From Thiocystis minor (GTDB lineage: Bacteria > Pseudomonadota > Gammaproteobacteria > Chromatiales > Chromatiaceae): a stretch of DNA of 64,000 bases. The translations under genes were made by a program, and so were the position numbers. The notes under the pieces are model-generated. The model was not told where the DNA came from and made no database searches. It saw only the letters and a list, made by a program, of their open reading frames with translations. Shown here one piece after another: positions 48,946 through 62,751 of this stretch. How positions within the stretch are numbered: position 1 is the stretch's first letter; every line of letters begins with the position of its first letter. The stretch covers positions 104,295 through 168,294 of the forward strand of contig NZ_NHSQ01000070.1 of NCBI RefSeq assembly GCF_016653465.1. The letters run 5' to 3'.

Positions 48946-50219
48946 CAATCCGCCACGGCGACCTGCTTCTCGACGCCTTCATAGATGAGGAAAGGCTTGT
49001 TATCGCCGGCGATCACGGAGGCGTCGATCACCACCTTGATCACATGATCCATGGAGGGAAGGTCATACATTATGTCAAGCAACACCTGCTCCATGATGGT
49101 CCGCAAACCGCGGGCGCCGGTCTTGCGCTCCATGGCCTTGCGCGCGATCCCGCCCAACGCGTCGTCGCGGAGTTCCATGACGACGCCTTCCATCTCGAAC
49201 AATCGCGCGTATTGTTTGACCAAGGCATGCTTTGGCTCGGTCAGAATCCGCATCAGCGCCGGTTCGTCAAGCTCTTCGAGCGTCGCCATGACGGGCAGAC
49301 GGCCGACGAATTCCGGAATCAGCCCGTAGCGAATGAGATCCTCGGGCTCCACGGCGCTCAGGAGTTCGCCGATCTGACGGCTGTCGTCCTTGCTGTGGAC
49401 CTCGGCCGAGAAGCCGATGCCCGTCTTGCGCGAACGGTTCTGGATGACCTTGTCGAGCCCGGCGAAGGCGCCGCCCACGATGAAGAGGATATTGGAGGTA
49501 TCGACCTGGAGAAATTCCTGCTGCGGGTGCTTGCGTCCGCCCTGCGGCGGCACCGAGGCGACGGTACCCTCGATCAATTTTAGCAGCGCCTGCTGGACAC
49601 CCTCGCCCGACACGTCACGGGTAATCGAGGGGTTATCCGACTTACGCGAAATCTTGTCGATCTCGTCGATATAGACGATCCCGGTCTGCGCCTTCTCGAC
49701 ATCGTAGTCGCACTTTTGCAGCAGCTTCTGGATGATGTTCTCGACATCCTCGCCGACATAGCCCGCCTCGGTCAGGGTGGTCGCATCGGCGATGGTGAAG
49801 GGCACATTGAGCAGGCGGGCCAGGGTCTCGGCGAGCAGGGTCTTGCCCGAGCCGGTCGGCCCGATCAGCATGATATTGCTCTTGGCAATCTCGATGTCTT
49901 CCTTGGCCTCGGCCACCTCAAGACGCTTGTAGTGGTTATAGACCGCGACGGAGAGAACCTTTTTGGCCTTCTCCTGCCCGATCACGAACTCGTCCAGACG
50001 CGCCTTGATCTCGCGCGGCTTAGGAAGGTGGCTGGTGGTTTCGCCAACGTTTTCCTGCATCTCCTCGCGGATGATGTCGTTACAGAGTTCAACGCATTCG
50101 TCGCAGATGAACACGGAAGGTCCGGCGATGAGTTTGCGGACTTCATGCTGGCTCTTGCCGCAGAACGAACAGTAAAGCAGTTTGCCTTCGTCGCTCTTGC
50201 CGTGATTGTTTCCACTCAT
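48945..50219 (-). CDS. clpX: ATP-dependent Clp protease ATPase subunit ClpX
   Basis: 424 residues. The N-terminal zinc-binding domain has [12 protein letters not shown] and [11 protein letters not shown]. The AAA+ module has Walker [16 protein letters not shown], Walker [11 protein letters not shown] and sensor-region [14 protein letters not shown]. The ClpP-contacting IGF loop region appears as [10 protein letters not shown]. ClpX unfolds tagged proteins and feeds them to ClpP, encoded upstream. Its last codons abut the GACAAC dispersed element. Confidence 0.97.
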
Positions 50220-50286
50220 CGAGGATGGGTCTCCAGTGGGTCGTTTGAGGACGCAATACCAGCAGTCCCGATCGATGCCTTTTCAA

Positions 50287-50314
50287 TCATAACCATTTGG
50301 ACTTATATGGCAAG
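50287..50314 (-). promoter_or_regulatory. candidate promoter for clpX
   Basis: On the minus strand TTGCCA (50314-50309) and TATGAT (50292-50287) are separated by 16 bases, about 70 bases before the clpX start. It would allow clpX to be expressed apart from clpP. Confidence 0.5.
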
Positions 50315-50407
50315 TTCGTTGATGAACGCTTTGTTGCGCGTCACAAAGTCGCGCACTCGGCGCGCCCGGAGGGGGCGCCAAGCATGCTGTCGTCAAAAAA
50401 GCTCGAG

Positions 50408-51052
50408 TCAGGCTTTGACCGGCGCTGGTCCACGCTCGTTGATGACCTTATCGATCAATCCGTATTCCTGGGCCACTTCTCCGCTCATGAATCGGTCGCG
50501 CTCGGTGTCCTCGGCAATTTTTTCGATCGGCTGTCCCGTATGCTCGGCCAGGATCTCGTTAAGTCTATCCCGGATATAGAGGATTTCGCGGGCATGGATA
50601 TCGATATCGGTTGCCTGTCCCTGGAAACCGCCCAGGGGCTGATGGATCATCATGCGCGAGTGCGGCAGACAATAGCGCTTGCCCTTCGCCCCGCCAGCGA
50701 GCAGGAGCGCGCCCATGCTCGCGGCCTGCCCGATACACATAGTGCTGACATCGGGGCGGACGAAGCGCATGGTGTCATAGATGGCGAGACCGGCCGTCAC
50801 CGAGCCGCCGGGGGAATTGATATAGAGGTGGATATCCTTATCCGGATTCTCGGACTCCAGGAACAGGAGCTGCGCGACCACCAGATTCGACATGTGGTCC
50901 TCCACCTGACCGACCAGAAAGATAACGCGCTCTTTCAAGAGTCGGGAATAGATGTCGAACGAACGCTCGCCGCGCGCGGTCTGCTCGACGACGATCGGTA
51001 CCAGCCCGAGCCCTTGGGGCTGCCAGTCGGTACGGCTCTGAGGATTGGTCAT
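50408..51052 (-). CDS. clpP: ATP-dependent Clp protease proteolytic subunit ClpP
   Basis: 214 residues from the ATG at 51052 ([10 protein letters not shown]); a GTG at 51067 would add five. The catalytic serine is in [14 protein letters not shown] and the histidine in [18 protein letters not shown]. Other conserved parts are [12 protein letters not shown] and [12 protein letters not shown]. ClpP forms the double-heptamer protease chamber used by ClpX. It lies between tig and clpX, as in most proteobacteria. Confidence 0.97.
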   Translation of the reverse strand: MTNPQSRTDWQPQGLGLVPIVVEQTARGERSFDIYSRLLKERVIFLVGQVEDHMSNLVVAQLLFLESENPDKDIHLYINSPGGSVTAGLAIYDTMRFVRPDVSTMCIGQAASMGALLLAGGAKGKRYCLPHSRMMIHQPLGGFQGQATDIDIHAREILYIRDRLNEILAEHTGQPIEKIAEDTERDRFMSGEVAQEYGLIDKVINERGPAPVKA

Positions 51053-51140
51053 GATAGTGGTCTTCACCTGTAACTAAATGATTGCGGGCACAACGAAACG
51101 CTCGGTGACGCTCGCTCAACCCGCACGCGAGGCGTGACGA

Positions 51141-52436
51141 TCAGAGTTCCTGCGTCGGGTTCGTCAATTCCGCGAAATCGACGGTCTCGTCTTCGACCGT
51201 GAGCTGTTCCATCGTCAGCTCGACGATTTGATCCTCAAGGACGACCACCTCGACCGCACCGAGACGTTCGCGATCGCTGTAATAGTAGTCGACCACCGCC
51301 TGCGGCTGATCGTAGGTGGATGCCATCTGCTCGATAACGCCTCGGACCCGCCCAGCATCGACCTTGAGACTGTGTTCATTGACGATCTTGCCGAGAATCA
51401 ACCCCAGCGCCACACGCCGGCGCGCACCCGCTTCGAACAGCGAAGGCGGCAGATTCAGCTTCGCGCCTCCGAGCGACTGGGCCATCTTCCCGGCCATGGC
51501 GTTCATCTCGTTCTCGACCAGCGCGCTGGGCAGATCGAGCGGATTGGCCTCGACCAGCAGATCCATGACCCGTTCCTTGATGCGGGCATTGAGCCGCTCT
51601 TTCAATTCACGTTCCATATTGGCGCGCACGTCGGCCAAAAAGCGGTCCAGATCGCCGTCCTCGACACCGAACGCCTTCGCGAACTCGGCGTCGACAGCCG
51701 GCAAGGTGGGTTCGGTCACGGCATCCAGGGTGACCTCGAAGCGGACCGGCTTGCCGGCCAAGTGGGCGGCCTGATAGTCCTCGGGGAAGGTCAGGTCAAG
51801 CGTGCGCTGCTCGCCGACGCTTGCGCCGATCAGCGCCTCCTCGAAGCCTGGAATCATCCGACTGGCGCCAAGCTCGATGGTCAAGCCGGTCGTGGATCCG
51901 CCCTCGAAGGCTTCGCCGTCCACGGTGCCGGTAAAGGACAGGGTGACCTGATCGCCGCTCTGACAGGGGCGCTCGACCGGCGTCCAGGTCTTGCGCTGAA
52001 TGCGCAGCCGTTCGAGCATCGCGTCCAGATCGGCGTCCGTCAGTTCGCACACAGGGCGCTTCAGGCTCTTGCCCGCCAGGGACGCGAGTTCGAACTCGGG
52101 CATCACCTCGAAGACCGCCGTATAGCTCAAGCGTTTTTCGTCCAGATCGATCTCCGGCTCGATCCGCGGCATCCCGGCGGGACGCAGGGACGCCTGAGTC
52201 AGCGCATCCTCGTAACTGGACTGCACCATCTCGCCGAAGACTTCCTGATGCACCTGACCCGCAAAGCGCTGCCGCAGCACCTTCATCGGCACCTTGCCCG
52301 GACGGAAGCCAGGCAGCCGAACCGTCCGCGCCAGCTTCTGCAAACGCTTGTCGACTTCAACCTCGACCTGCTCGAAAGGCAGGTCGATCTTCATCCGTCG
52401 TTCGAGCCCCTCGCCCGCTTCCACCGAAACTTGCAT
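51141..52436 (-). CDS. tig: trigger factor
   Basis: 431 residues. The N-terminal ribosome-binding domain includes VRLPGFRPGKVPMKVLRQRF, with the GFRxGKxP signature. The PPIase (FKBP) domain is around 150-245 (GDQVTLSFTGTVDGEAFEGG). The C-terminal helical chaperone domain follows. Trigger factor binds nascent chains at the ribosome exit. It is first in the tig-clpP-clpX-lon-hupB series. Confidence 0.96.
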   Translation of the reverse strand: MQVSVEAGEGLERRMKIDLPFEQVEVEVDKRLQKLARTVRLPGFRPGKVPMKVLRQRFAGQVHQEVFGEMVQSSYEDALTQASLRPAGMPRIEPEIDLDEKRLSYTAVFEVMPEFELASLAGKSLKRPVCELTDADLDAMLERLRIQRKTWTPVERPCQSGDQVTLSFTGTVDGEAFEGGSTTGLTIELGASRMIPGFEEALIGASVGEQRTLDLTFPEDYQAAHLAGKPVRFEVTLDAVTEPTLPAVDAEFAKAFGVEDGDLDRFLADVRANMERELKERLNARIKERVMDLLVEANPLDLPSALVENEMNAMAGKMAQSLGGAKLNLPPSLFEAGARRRVALGLILGKIVNEHSLKVDAGRVRGVIEQMASTYDQPQAVVDYYYSDRERLGAVEVVVLEDQIVELTMEQLTVEDETVDFAELTNPTQEL

Positions 52437-52528
52437 TCATTCTCTCCCGTGGACACCGGCCGAAGCTCCGGTCCGTACCTTGCTGAATTCTGACACGGAC
52501 AACTCGCCCGCACCGTTAAAGCCGTCCA

Positions 52529-52557
52529 GTATAGCCCGCGGGCGATCAAGGCTCCAA
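52529..52557 (-). promoter_or_regulatory. candidate promoter for tig
   Basis: On the minus strand TTGGAG (52557-52552) and TATACT (52534-52529) are separated by 17 bases, about 93 bases before the trigger factor start and just downstream of the hemN stop. Confidence 0.55.
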
Positions 52558-52563
52558 GCGCCA

Positions 52564-53949
52564 TCAGATCACTCTGGAGAAACCGATCGGCCCCGTCTTG
52601 GTCGCCAGATAGGCATCGAAGGCCATGCAGATGTTGCGCACCAGCAGGCGCCCGCGCGGCAGGATGCGGATCTGCTCGGCACTGATCTCAACCAGGCCAT
52701 CCTCGACCATGCCCTGGAGTTTCGCCAGCGCATCGGCGAAATAGTCAGCGAACCGGATCTCCCACGCGGCCTCGGCGGCACGGATGTCCAATTGGAAGTG
52801 ACAGATCAGCTTGGTGATCATGTCGCGCCGGATCAGATCGTCGCGGTTCAGTTCGATCCCGCGGAACACGGACAGATGCCCGGCGTCGATGTCGGCGTAA
52901 TACTCTTCAAGTTCGCGGCGGTTCTGCCCGTAGGTGTTGTCGACCTTGCCGATCGAGGTCACCCCGATCCCGATCAGGTCGCAATCGGCATGGGTCGAAT
53001 AGCCCTGGAAGTTGCGATAGAGCGTCCCCGCCTGCTGTGCCAGCGCCAGTTCGTCGTCGGGGCGCGCGAAATGATCCATGCCGATATAGACATAGCCCGC
53101 TTCGGTCAGCCGCGCGATGGTGGACTGGAGAATGTCCAGCTTGACCTCGGGCGCGGGCAGATCGTCGTCCTTGATGCGGCGCTGCGGTTTGAAACGCTCC
53201 GGCAGATGGGCGTAGTTGAAGATCGACAGACGCTGCGGATTGACCGCGATGATGCGCTCCAGGGTCTTCGAGAAGCTCTCGACGGTCTGGAACGGCAGGC
53301 CATAGATCAGATCGATGCTGGTCGACCGGAAGCCTTCGGCGATCGCCGCCTCCAGCACCGTCATCGTCTCGGCTTCGGTTTGGATCCGATTAACCGCCGC
53401 CTGCACTCGGGGATCGAAGTCCTGCACGCCCAGACTCATGCGATTGAAACCGATGCGACGCAACAGTTTCACCGTGGCGGCATCGGCCTCGCGCGGATCG
53501 ATCTCGATGGAATATTCGCCCACGTCATCGCCGGCCAACGTGAAGTGACGGCGCGTCACGTCCATCAGCTCGGTCATCTGATCGTGGCTGAGGAAGGTCG
53601 GCGTGCCGCCGCCCCAGTGCAACTGCTCCACCTGACGCGCGCGATCGAACAGCGCGGACTGCATCTCCAGCTCACGATAGACACGCTCCAGATAGGGCGG
53701 TGCCAGCGAGCGGTCCTTGGTCGCGATCTTGTTGCAGGCGCAATAGAAGCAGACCGTGTCGCAAAAAGGGATGTGGAAATAGAGCGAGAGCGGGCGTCCG
53801 CTCTCGTTACTGCGCGCGCAGGCCGCCTGGTAGGCCGCCTCGCCAAAAGACTCGGCAAACTCCACCGCAGTCGGGTACGAGGTATAACGCGGACCGCTCT
53901 GGTCGTAGCGACGAATCAACTCAAGATCAAAGGAAACACCTTGCTCCAC
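52564..53949 (-). CDS. hemN: oxygen-independent coproporphyrinogen III dehydrogenase
   Basis: 461 residues. It is a radical-SAM enzyme with the HemN cluster motif FCDTVCFYCACN (CX3CX2C plus the extra cysteine of true HemN). Other family blocks are SGPRYTSYPTAVEF near the start, LHWGGGTPTFL, EIDPREAD, and RMSLGVQDFDPRVQ with its neighbour AAVNRIQ. The C-terminal domain is full length, so this is HemN rather than HemW. It makes protoporphyrinogen IX precursors without oxygen, fitting an anaerobic or microaerobic lifestyle and the cbb3 oxidase. No clear FNR box was found in the short upstream gap. Confidence 0.95.
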   Translation of the reverse strand: MEQGVSFDLELIRRYDQSGPRYTSYPTAVEFAESFGEAAYQAACARSNESGRPLSLYFHIPFCDTVCFYCACNKIATKDRSLAPPYLERVYRELEMQSALFDRARQVEQLHWGGGTPTFLSHDQMTELMDVTRRHFTLAGDDVGEYSIEIDPREADAATVKLLRRIGFNRMSLGVQDFDPRVQAAVNRIQTEAETMTVLEAAIAEGFRSTSIDLIYGLPFQTVESFSKTLERIIAVNPQRLSIFNYAHLPERFKPQRRIKDDDLPAPEVKLDILQSTIARLTEAGYVYIGMDHFARPDDELALAQQAGTLYRNFQGYSTHADCDLIGIGVTSIGKVDNTYGQNRRELEEYYADIDAGHLSVFRGIELNRDDLIRRDMITKLICHFQLDIRAAEAAWEIRFADYFADALAKLQGMVEDGLVEISAEQIRILPRGRLLVRNICMAFDAYLATKTGPIGFSRVI

Positions 53950-54013
53950 CGTTCAATCCTCCAGCCGCGGGGCGCGCGTCTGGCCCCCGAACGACATTGA
54001 TCGTAAAGCCTGT

Positions 54014-54337
54014 TCAGGCATCATCCCCGCCCACCTCGATCCCGCGACGATGGGTCTCGTTGATCTGTTTGAGCAGGGTATGGAATGGAATCTCTTCCGC
54101 GTACTTGCCGGCCAGATCCATGAACGGCAGATCCTCGCGTCCAAAGGCGTAACTTCCGTCCTTCATGGCAGCGTAAATGGCCTTGATGCCGGCTTCGAGC
54201 GGGTCGAGAAAGGCGGGAAAGGTCGCTAGATCCTCGTTTTCGTATTCCAGACAGTCGCGCAGATCGTCCACCTCGAAGACGGCCTGACGCACCCACTCGA
54301 CATACTCGTCGACGCTCCGCGCGCGTCTCAGGCTCAT
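54014..54337 (-). CDS. small conserved-looking hypothetical protein
   Basis: 107 residues starting MSLRRARSVDEYVEWVRQAV. The protein is acidic and mostly helical (VFEVDDLRDCLEYENED, FLDPLEAGIKAIYAAMKDG, FHTLLKQINETHRRGIE). It overlaps the prmB stop codon by 4 bases and precedes hemN, so it is likely co-transcribed with prmB. No family was recognised. Clean coding character and coupling support a real gene. Confidence 0.7.
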   Translation of the reverse strand: MSLRRARSVDEYVEWVRQAVFEVDDLRDCLEYENEDLATFPAFLDPLEAGIKAIYAAMKDGSYAFGREDLPFMDLAGKYAEEIPFHTLLKQINETHRRGIEVGGDDA

Positions 54338-55257
54338 GTAATGAATGCCTCCTCGAATTGCGACTGGTACTCGACAAGCTGTTCGCGCGGCAGCAGAAAC
54401 ACGCCCTCCCCGCCACGCTCGAATTCGAGCCAGGTGAAAGGGACGTCCGGCAGGCGACGTTCAAGTGCCGGAGCCGAATTGCCTACCTCGACGATCAGGA
54501 TACCGCCCTCGGTCAGATACCGGGCGGCGTCGCTGAGGATGCGGATCACAAGGTCGAGCCCATCCTCGCCGCCCAGCAGCCCCAATTCCGGCTCATTGTG
54601 ATATTCGGCAGGGAGTCCCGCAAATTCGAGTCGCGAGACATAAGGGGGATTGGAGACGATGACATCGTACTGACTACCCGCCAGTGCAGCGAACAGATCG
54701 GATTCCAACACCCGAATCCGCTCCCCGATGCCAGAACGCTCGACATTGCGGCGAGCAACCGCTAATGCCTCCGGCGAAATATCCACCAAATCCACATCCG
54801 CATCCGGGAGATAGGTCGCCGCCGCGATTCCGATACAGCCACTGCCGGTACAGAGATCCAGGACGCGGCCAACCCGTTCGCTATCGATCCAGGGATCGAA
54901 ACCGGCCTCGACCAGCTCAGCGATCGGTGAGCGGGGCACCAGCACATGCGGATTCACCGAGAATTCCAGCCCGGCGAACCAGGCGCGCCCAGTCAGGTAG
55001 GCGGCGGGAACCCGCTCGACGACACGTCGCTCGATCAGATCGCACACCAGCACCCGTTCGACTGGGGTCAAGCGGCAATCGTAAAAGCCCGTGGGCAGTC
55101 CAGGTTCCAGATGCAGACCGCTCAGCACCAATTGCGCGGCTTCATCGATGGCATTGTCGGTGCCGTGCCCAAAAAAAAGACCTGCCGCGTTAAATCGGCT
55201 CGCGCCCCAGCGCACGAAGTCTTGTATCGTGATCAAACCGTCCGGCTGTTCTGCCAT
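54334..55257 (-). CDS. prmB: ribosomal protein L3 N5-glutamine methyltransferase
   Basis: 307 residues from the ATG at 55257 (MAEQPDGLITIQDF). The SAM motif is VLDLCTGSGCIGIAAA and the catalytic motif is SNPPYVS, as in the HemK/PrmB family. PrmB-type features are FFGHGTDNAIDEAAQLVL and HVLVPRSPIAEL. It methylates a glutamine of ribosomal protein L3. The frame runs upstream to 55320 without family similarity. PrmC is excluded by the N-terminal domain. Confidence 0.94.
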   Translation of the reverse strand: MAEQPDGLITIQDFVRWGASRFNAAGLFFGHGTDNAIDEAAQLVLSGLHLEPGLPTGFYDCRLTPVERVLVCDLIERRVVERVPAAYLTGRAWFAGLEFSVNPHVLVPRSPIAELVEAGFDPWIDSERVGRVLDLCTGSGCIGIAAATYLPDADVDLVDISPEALAVARRNVERSGIGERIRVLESDLFAALAGSQYDVIVSNPPYVSRLEFAGLPAEYHNEPELGLLGGEDGLDLVIRILSDAARYLTEGGILIVEVGNSAPALERRLPDVPFTWLEFERGGEGVFLLPREQLVEYQSQFEEAFIT

Positions 55258-55453
55258 AGCGAATATCGACGAGGTTGGTCCTTGACCAGAAAAGGGGTGT
55301 CGCGGGGATGACCGCGACATGCGGATAAGCGAGCAAGCATAACACCGCTGGGGAGATGTTTTCAGCTTGACCTTTTCACGAATGCATTTCCGCGGTCGAT
55401 GTCCTTTTGCGGAACCCGGCTCGTCACTGGATTGGCCAAGCCATCACGGGCAT

Positions 55454-55930
55454 TTAAGCCGCCCGACGCTTTCTATCCTGCTCCAGATCGGAATCCGGAC
55501 CGGTCTTTGAGGGGACTGGAACTTGCCGTTGACCACGATCAATCAGATCCTGGAGCGTGATCGCGTCCAGGAAACGAAAGATCTCATCGCTCAGCTGATC
55601 CCACAGATGATGTGTTAGGCAGCGTTGTCCATCGTGACAATTTTCCCGCCCTCCACAGCGAGTGAATTCGACCCATTCGTCCACGGCGCAGATAATGTTG
55701 GCAACCGTAATCTCCCCCGCCGTTTTCCCGAGATAGTATCCCCCGCCCGGCCCGCGGACGCCGCGCACGAGTTTTTTCGCGCGCAAGGCCGCAAACAATT
55801 GTTCGAGGTACGAAAGAGAAATCCCCTGGCTTACGGAGATGTCCGCCAATGTCACCGGACCTTTGCCTGAATGCAGCGCAAGCTCAAGCATGGCAGTCAC
55901 CGCATATCGGCCTTTCGTCGAGAGTCTCAT
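55454..55930 (-). CDS. iscR: Fe-S cluster-responsive Rrf2 regulator IscR
   Basis: 158 residues. The Rrf2 helix-turn-helix starts [19 protein letters not shown] and continues [20 protein letters not shown]. The cluster-binding cysteines are in [19 protein letters not shown] (C-x5-C-x5-C plus His). It senses Fe-S status and represses Fe-S biogenesis genes when holo. No iscS, iscU or suf gene lies next to it here, which is unusual for iscR; the next genes are prmB downstream and a DUF1249 gene upstream. An IscR-type operator lies in its own upstream region. Confidence 0.93.
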   Translation of the reverse strand: MRLSTKGRYAVTAMLELALHSGKGPVTLADISVSQGISLSYLEQLFAALRAKKLVRGVRGPGGGYYLGKTAGEITVANIICAVDEWVEFTRCGGRENCHDGQRCLTHHLWDQLSDEIFRFLDAITLQDLIDRGQRQVPVPSKTGPDSDLEQDRKRRAA

Positions 55931-55953
55931 AATTCGGGTGCCTGTAGCGTATC

Positions 55954-55982
55954 TATGTTGGTCGAGTCGGTTGGCGTGTCAA
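55954..55982 (-). promoter_or_regulatory. candidate iscR promoter
   Basis: On the minus strand TTGACA (55982-55977) is followed after 17 bases by AACATA (55959-55954), about 24 bases before the iscR start. The perfect -35 box supports it; the -10 box is weaker. Confidence 0.5.
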
Positions 55983-55997
55983 ACGCCTTGTCTTATC

Positions 55998-56010
55998 GAC
56001 TAAATTAGTC
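55998..56010. promoter_or_regulatory. IscR type 1-like operator
   Basis: GACTAAATTAGTC is a perfect palindrome matching the core GACTRWWWYAGTC of type 1 IscR sites. It lies 15 bases upstream of the proposed -35 box of iscR, consistent with autoregulation. Confidence 0.7.
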
Positions 56011-56096
56011 AACATTTTCGCCATTTCAAGACGGCGCTTGTGGATTTCACAGGGGAGTTCGTAGGCGCCCGCAACGCATGGCATGCCGAACGGTTA

Positions 56097-56603
56097 TCAG
56101 GTGCAGAAAGGCGTGGACTCGACAAATCCCAGAGGTGGCACAGCAACCCCGCCATGCTGAAAGCAATGTCCCTGGCGAAGGCAAAACGTCAGCCATTTTG
56201 CGAGAAAAAGGTTTGCCTGCCACTTGTCCGCTAGCGCGGGATGCTGATAGCCGCCCCGCAGCGGCAACACCGATTGACGCAAATCAAGGATCTCGACCTG
56301 CCGTGCATCGTGGTAGACCCGCAGACGTGCGTTGGGATCGGGGCGTGGATCCGTGGAGCCGGGGAGATGAAAAACGTGGGTCAGGCGCAGTTGCGTCGTG
56401 TAAGGAGCCTGCTCCTCGACCTCAAGGAGCAGATCGACACCACCGGAACGACGCGAAGTGAGTCGCCCCGTAGCATCTCGAAGCCTCGGAGCCAGACGCA
56501 GCAACCGGCCGTGGTTCTCCTCGCACAAACTCATCAGCGCGCCCACATTCGGACGCCCCGAGAGCAGGCAAGCCGCGGGCCAGAGGTGAGAGGAATTCTG
56601 CAT
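56097..56603 (-). CDS. DUF1249 family protein
   Basis: About 168 residues from the ATG at 56603; a TTG at 56615 is possible. DUF1249 (YqiB-like) features are LMSLCEENHGRLLRLAP, then LLLEVEEQAPYTTQLRLTHV, PDPNARLRVYHDARQVEIL, and a C-terminal block GGYQHPALADKWQANLFLAK followed by WLTFCLRQGH. Its biochemical role is unknown. A second dispersed-repeat copy lies between it and thioredoxin. Confidence 0.82.
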   Translation of the reverse strand: MQNSSHLWPAACLLSGRPNVGALMSLCEENHGRLLRLAPRLRDATGRLTSRRSGGVDLLLEVEEQAPYTTQLRLTHVFHLPGSTDPRPDPNARLRVYHDARQVEILDLRQSVLPLRGGYQHPALADKWQANLFLAKWLTFCLRQGHCFQHGGVAVPPLGFVESTPFCT

Positions 56604-56694
56604 ATCTGGATTCAAGGCACTCGCTGCGACGTCGCCGGATCCGCAGCGGATCTGACGACGTCACTCACCGCGGCATCGAGTGCTTCGCTGTTCA

Positions 56695-56835
56695 AGTTCC
56701 GAGACCGGGGCCTCCTCGTTGTCGTTGTCGTTGTCGTTGTCGTCATCGAATATTCGCCATGTCGAGACCGCGATCACGACAACGACAACGACAACGACCT
56801 GAGACGGTCTTGGGACTTTCGCACAGTTGCACTAG
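56695..56835 (-). repeat. dispersed GTTGTC/GACAAC hairpin element, copy 2
   Basis: Inverted copy of the 48799-48945 element. Read on the minus strand it starts CTAGTGCAACTGTGCGAAAG, has three GTTGTC units, the centre GGTCTCGACATGGCGAATA, four GACAAC units, and ends GGTCTCGGAACT. Copy numbers differ from copy 1 (two and seven), while the flanks and centre are nearly identical. It lies 28 bases downstream of the thioredoxin stop. Confidence 0.85.
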
Positions 56836-56862
56836 TGAACATCCGATCGCGAAACCGCGCGA

Positions 56863-57234
56863 CTAGGCTTGATTGGCGGCTTGTTCGGCAATCTGGCGTT
56901 TCACGTCGACCATGTCGAGTTCTCCGGCCTTTGCGAGAAGATCGCGGAACGATCCCTCCGGCAAGGCGCCAGCCTGGGAGAAGATAATGACTTGCTCACG
57001 AAAGATCATCAGGGTCGGAATGGATCGGATCTGAAAGTGCGCCGCAATCTCCTGATGCTCTTCCGTATTGACCTTGGCGAAGATCACCTCGTCGAAATCT
57101 TGCGAAACCTTCTCGTAAACCGGCGCGAACGAACGACAGGGTCCGCACCAGGGCGCCCAGAAATCAACGATCACAAAGTCGTTGTCCTGGATGGTCTGTT
57201 CAAAGTTGGATGTTGCGAGTTCAACGACGGCCAT
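56863..57234 (-). CDS. thioredoxin
   Basis: 123 residues. The active site is FWAPWCGPCRSFAP, followed by AKVNTEEHQEIAAHFQIRSI and the cis-proline segment SIPTLMIF. There is no N-terminal zinc finger, so it is a soluble single-domain thioredoxin with a 15-residue C-terminal extension (DMVDVKRQIAEQAANQA). It reduces protein disulfides. It is apparently monocistronic; the next gene on the same strand is adk, about 250 bases upstream. Confidence 0.92.
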   Translation of the reverse strand: MAVVELATSNFEQTIQDNDFVIVDFWAPWCGPCRSFAPVYEKVSQDFDEVIFAKVNTEEHQEIAAHFQIRSIPTLMIFREQVIIFSQAGALPEGSFRDLLAKAGELDMVDVKRQIAEQAANQA

Positions 57235-57322
57235 GGGCGTTTCCCGTAAAAAAAGATGGCGGACATCTTAACAGAATGGGGTGCTCCCTGCGTTTTTCCA
57301 TGACCGATCCGCCGTCAACCGC

Positions 57323-57345
57323 GCCCGGCGCGGTGCGCGCCGGGC
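57323..57345. other. perfect 10-bp hairpin between adk and thioredoxin
   Basis: GCCCGGCGCG and CGCGCCGGGC form a 10-pair stem with a GTG loop. No T run follows on either strand, so it is not a classic terminator; it could pause polymerase or stabilise the adk 3' end. Confidence 0.5.
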
Positions 57346-57481
57346 GGACCGGCGCCAGTCTGCGGCCGCCTGCAACCGTCAATGAAACGCTGTTTCAGGT
57401 GATTCTCTGAAAACACTCCATCCACGGAGAGGCGGCGCATGGACAGGTTGCACCTACGCCGCCGATCATGCCGAACGCGGT

Positions 57482-60233
<2,752 letters not shown>

Positions 60234-60325
60234 GTTGTGTTGCTACCTTCTGTTTCGATTGCGATGGTTTGGCGGAAACCGCCCGAAGATTTGGCGCGAA
60301 GTTGTCTTCGTGGCCAATCCGCTTA

Positions 60326-60353
60326 TTGTCGCATGGGCTCCGGGGGATACAAT
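60326..60353 (+). promoter_or_regulatory. candidate promoter for pgm
   Basis: TTGTCG (60326-60331) and TACAAT (60348-60353) are separated by 16 bases, about 90 bases before the pgm start, in the gap shared with the divergent htpG gene. Confidence 0.5.
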
Positions 60354-60414
60354 GTCTGACTTGTTCGTCGCGCATTGCCGCTTCACGACGCCCGCGCTGT
60401 CTCGCTCAGTGTAG

Positions 60415-62079
<1,665 letters not shown>

Positions 62080-62141
62080 TCGCGGCCGCTCGGTCGCGAT
62101 GCTGAAATCAAAATCGGAGACGTCGGAGACGGCGTTGCCGA

Positions 62142-62561
62142 TCACTGCGGAAAGCGCGCGGCATATTTCTTGATCCACTCCAGTGCAGCCTCCTCGCTGC
62201 TCAGGATACGACCCTCCGACTTGAAAATCTCATGACGGTAATGTTCGATCTGACAGACTTGCTCGACCATCCGGAGTCCGTATTCGGCATCCACTCCATC
62301 GAAACGGACACCGACCTCGAAGTTTTCCTCGGATGGTTCGCACCAGACGACGACCCCGTCGGCCTTGAAGACGGGTTCGGCAATCGGAATCTCGATATGA
62401 ATATGGGCGCCTGGCGAAATGGCGATGCGCGACGAGAAGCACAGCCCGCCGGCGCCAATATTGCGAAGATAATGGCTGCGGTCGGTCACCACCTCCCCAA
62501 GATGATAGGCGAGGGGAACGTCGGAGGGATGGCGGAGATATTGACGCAAGGTCATAGACAT
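62142..62561 (-). CDS. PilZ domain protein
   Basis: 139 residues. The c-di-GMP-binding pattern is present as RQYLRHPSDVPLAY and DRSHYLRNIGAGGLCFSS, with the glycine pair where PilZ has (D/N)-x-S-x-x-G. The remainder is a PilZ-like barrel (HIHIEIPIAEPVFKADGVVV, VGVRFDGVDAEYG) plus a C-terminal helix. It probably senses cyclic-di-GMP; the first arginine motif is shorter than the canonical RxxxR, so binding is not certain. It stands alone, convergent with pgm. Confidence 0.8.
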   Translation of the reverse strand: MSMTLRQYLRHPSDVPLAYHLGEVVTDRSHYLRNIGAGGLCFSSRIAISPGAHIHIEIPIAEPVFKADGVVVWCEPSEENFEVGVRFDGVDAEYGLRMVEQVCQIEHYRHEIFKSEGRILSSEEAALEWIKKYAARFPQ

Positions 62562-62751
62562 GAGCTTCCGGCGACGCTGGCTGTACTTGATGAAGCATAG
62601 CTTAAAGCCAATCAGAACTCAGGAGACAAGCAAAGAATCGGTTGAGTGTAAGTCTCAAACCTTGATGATCGAACAACTGCCTTCACCACGCACCCTGCAA
62701 GAGGACGCGCTTGTCTTTAACGTTCGCTTCGCCCGACGCGCCGCCTAGCCA

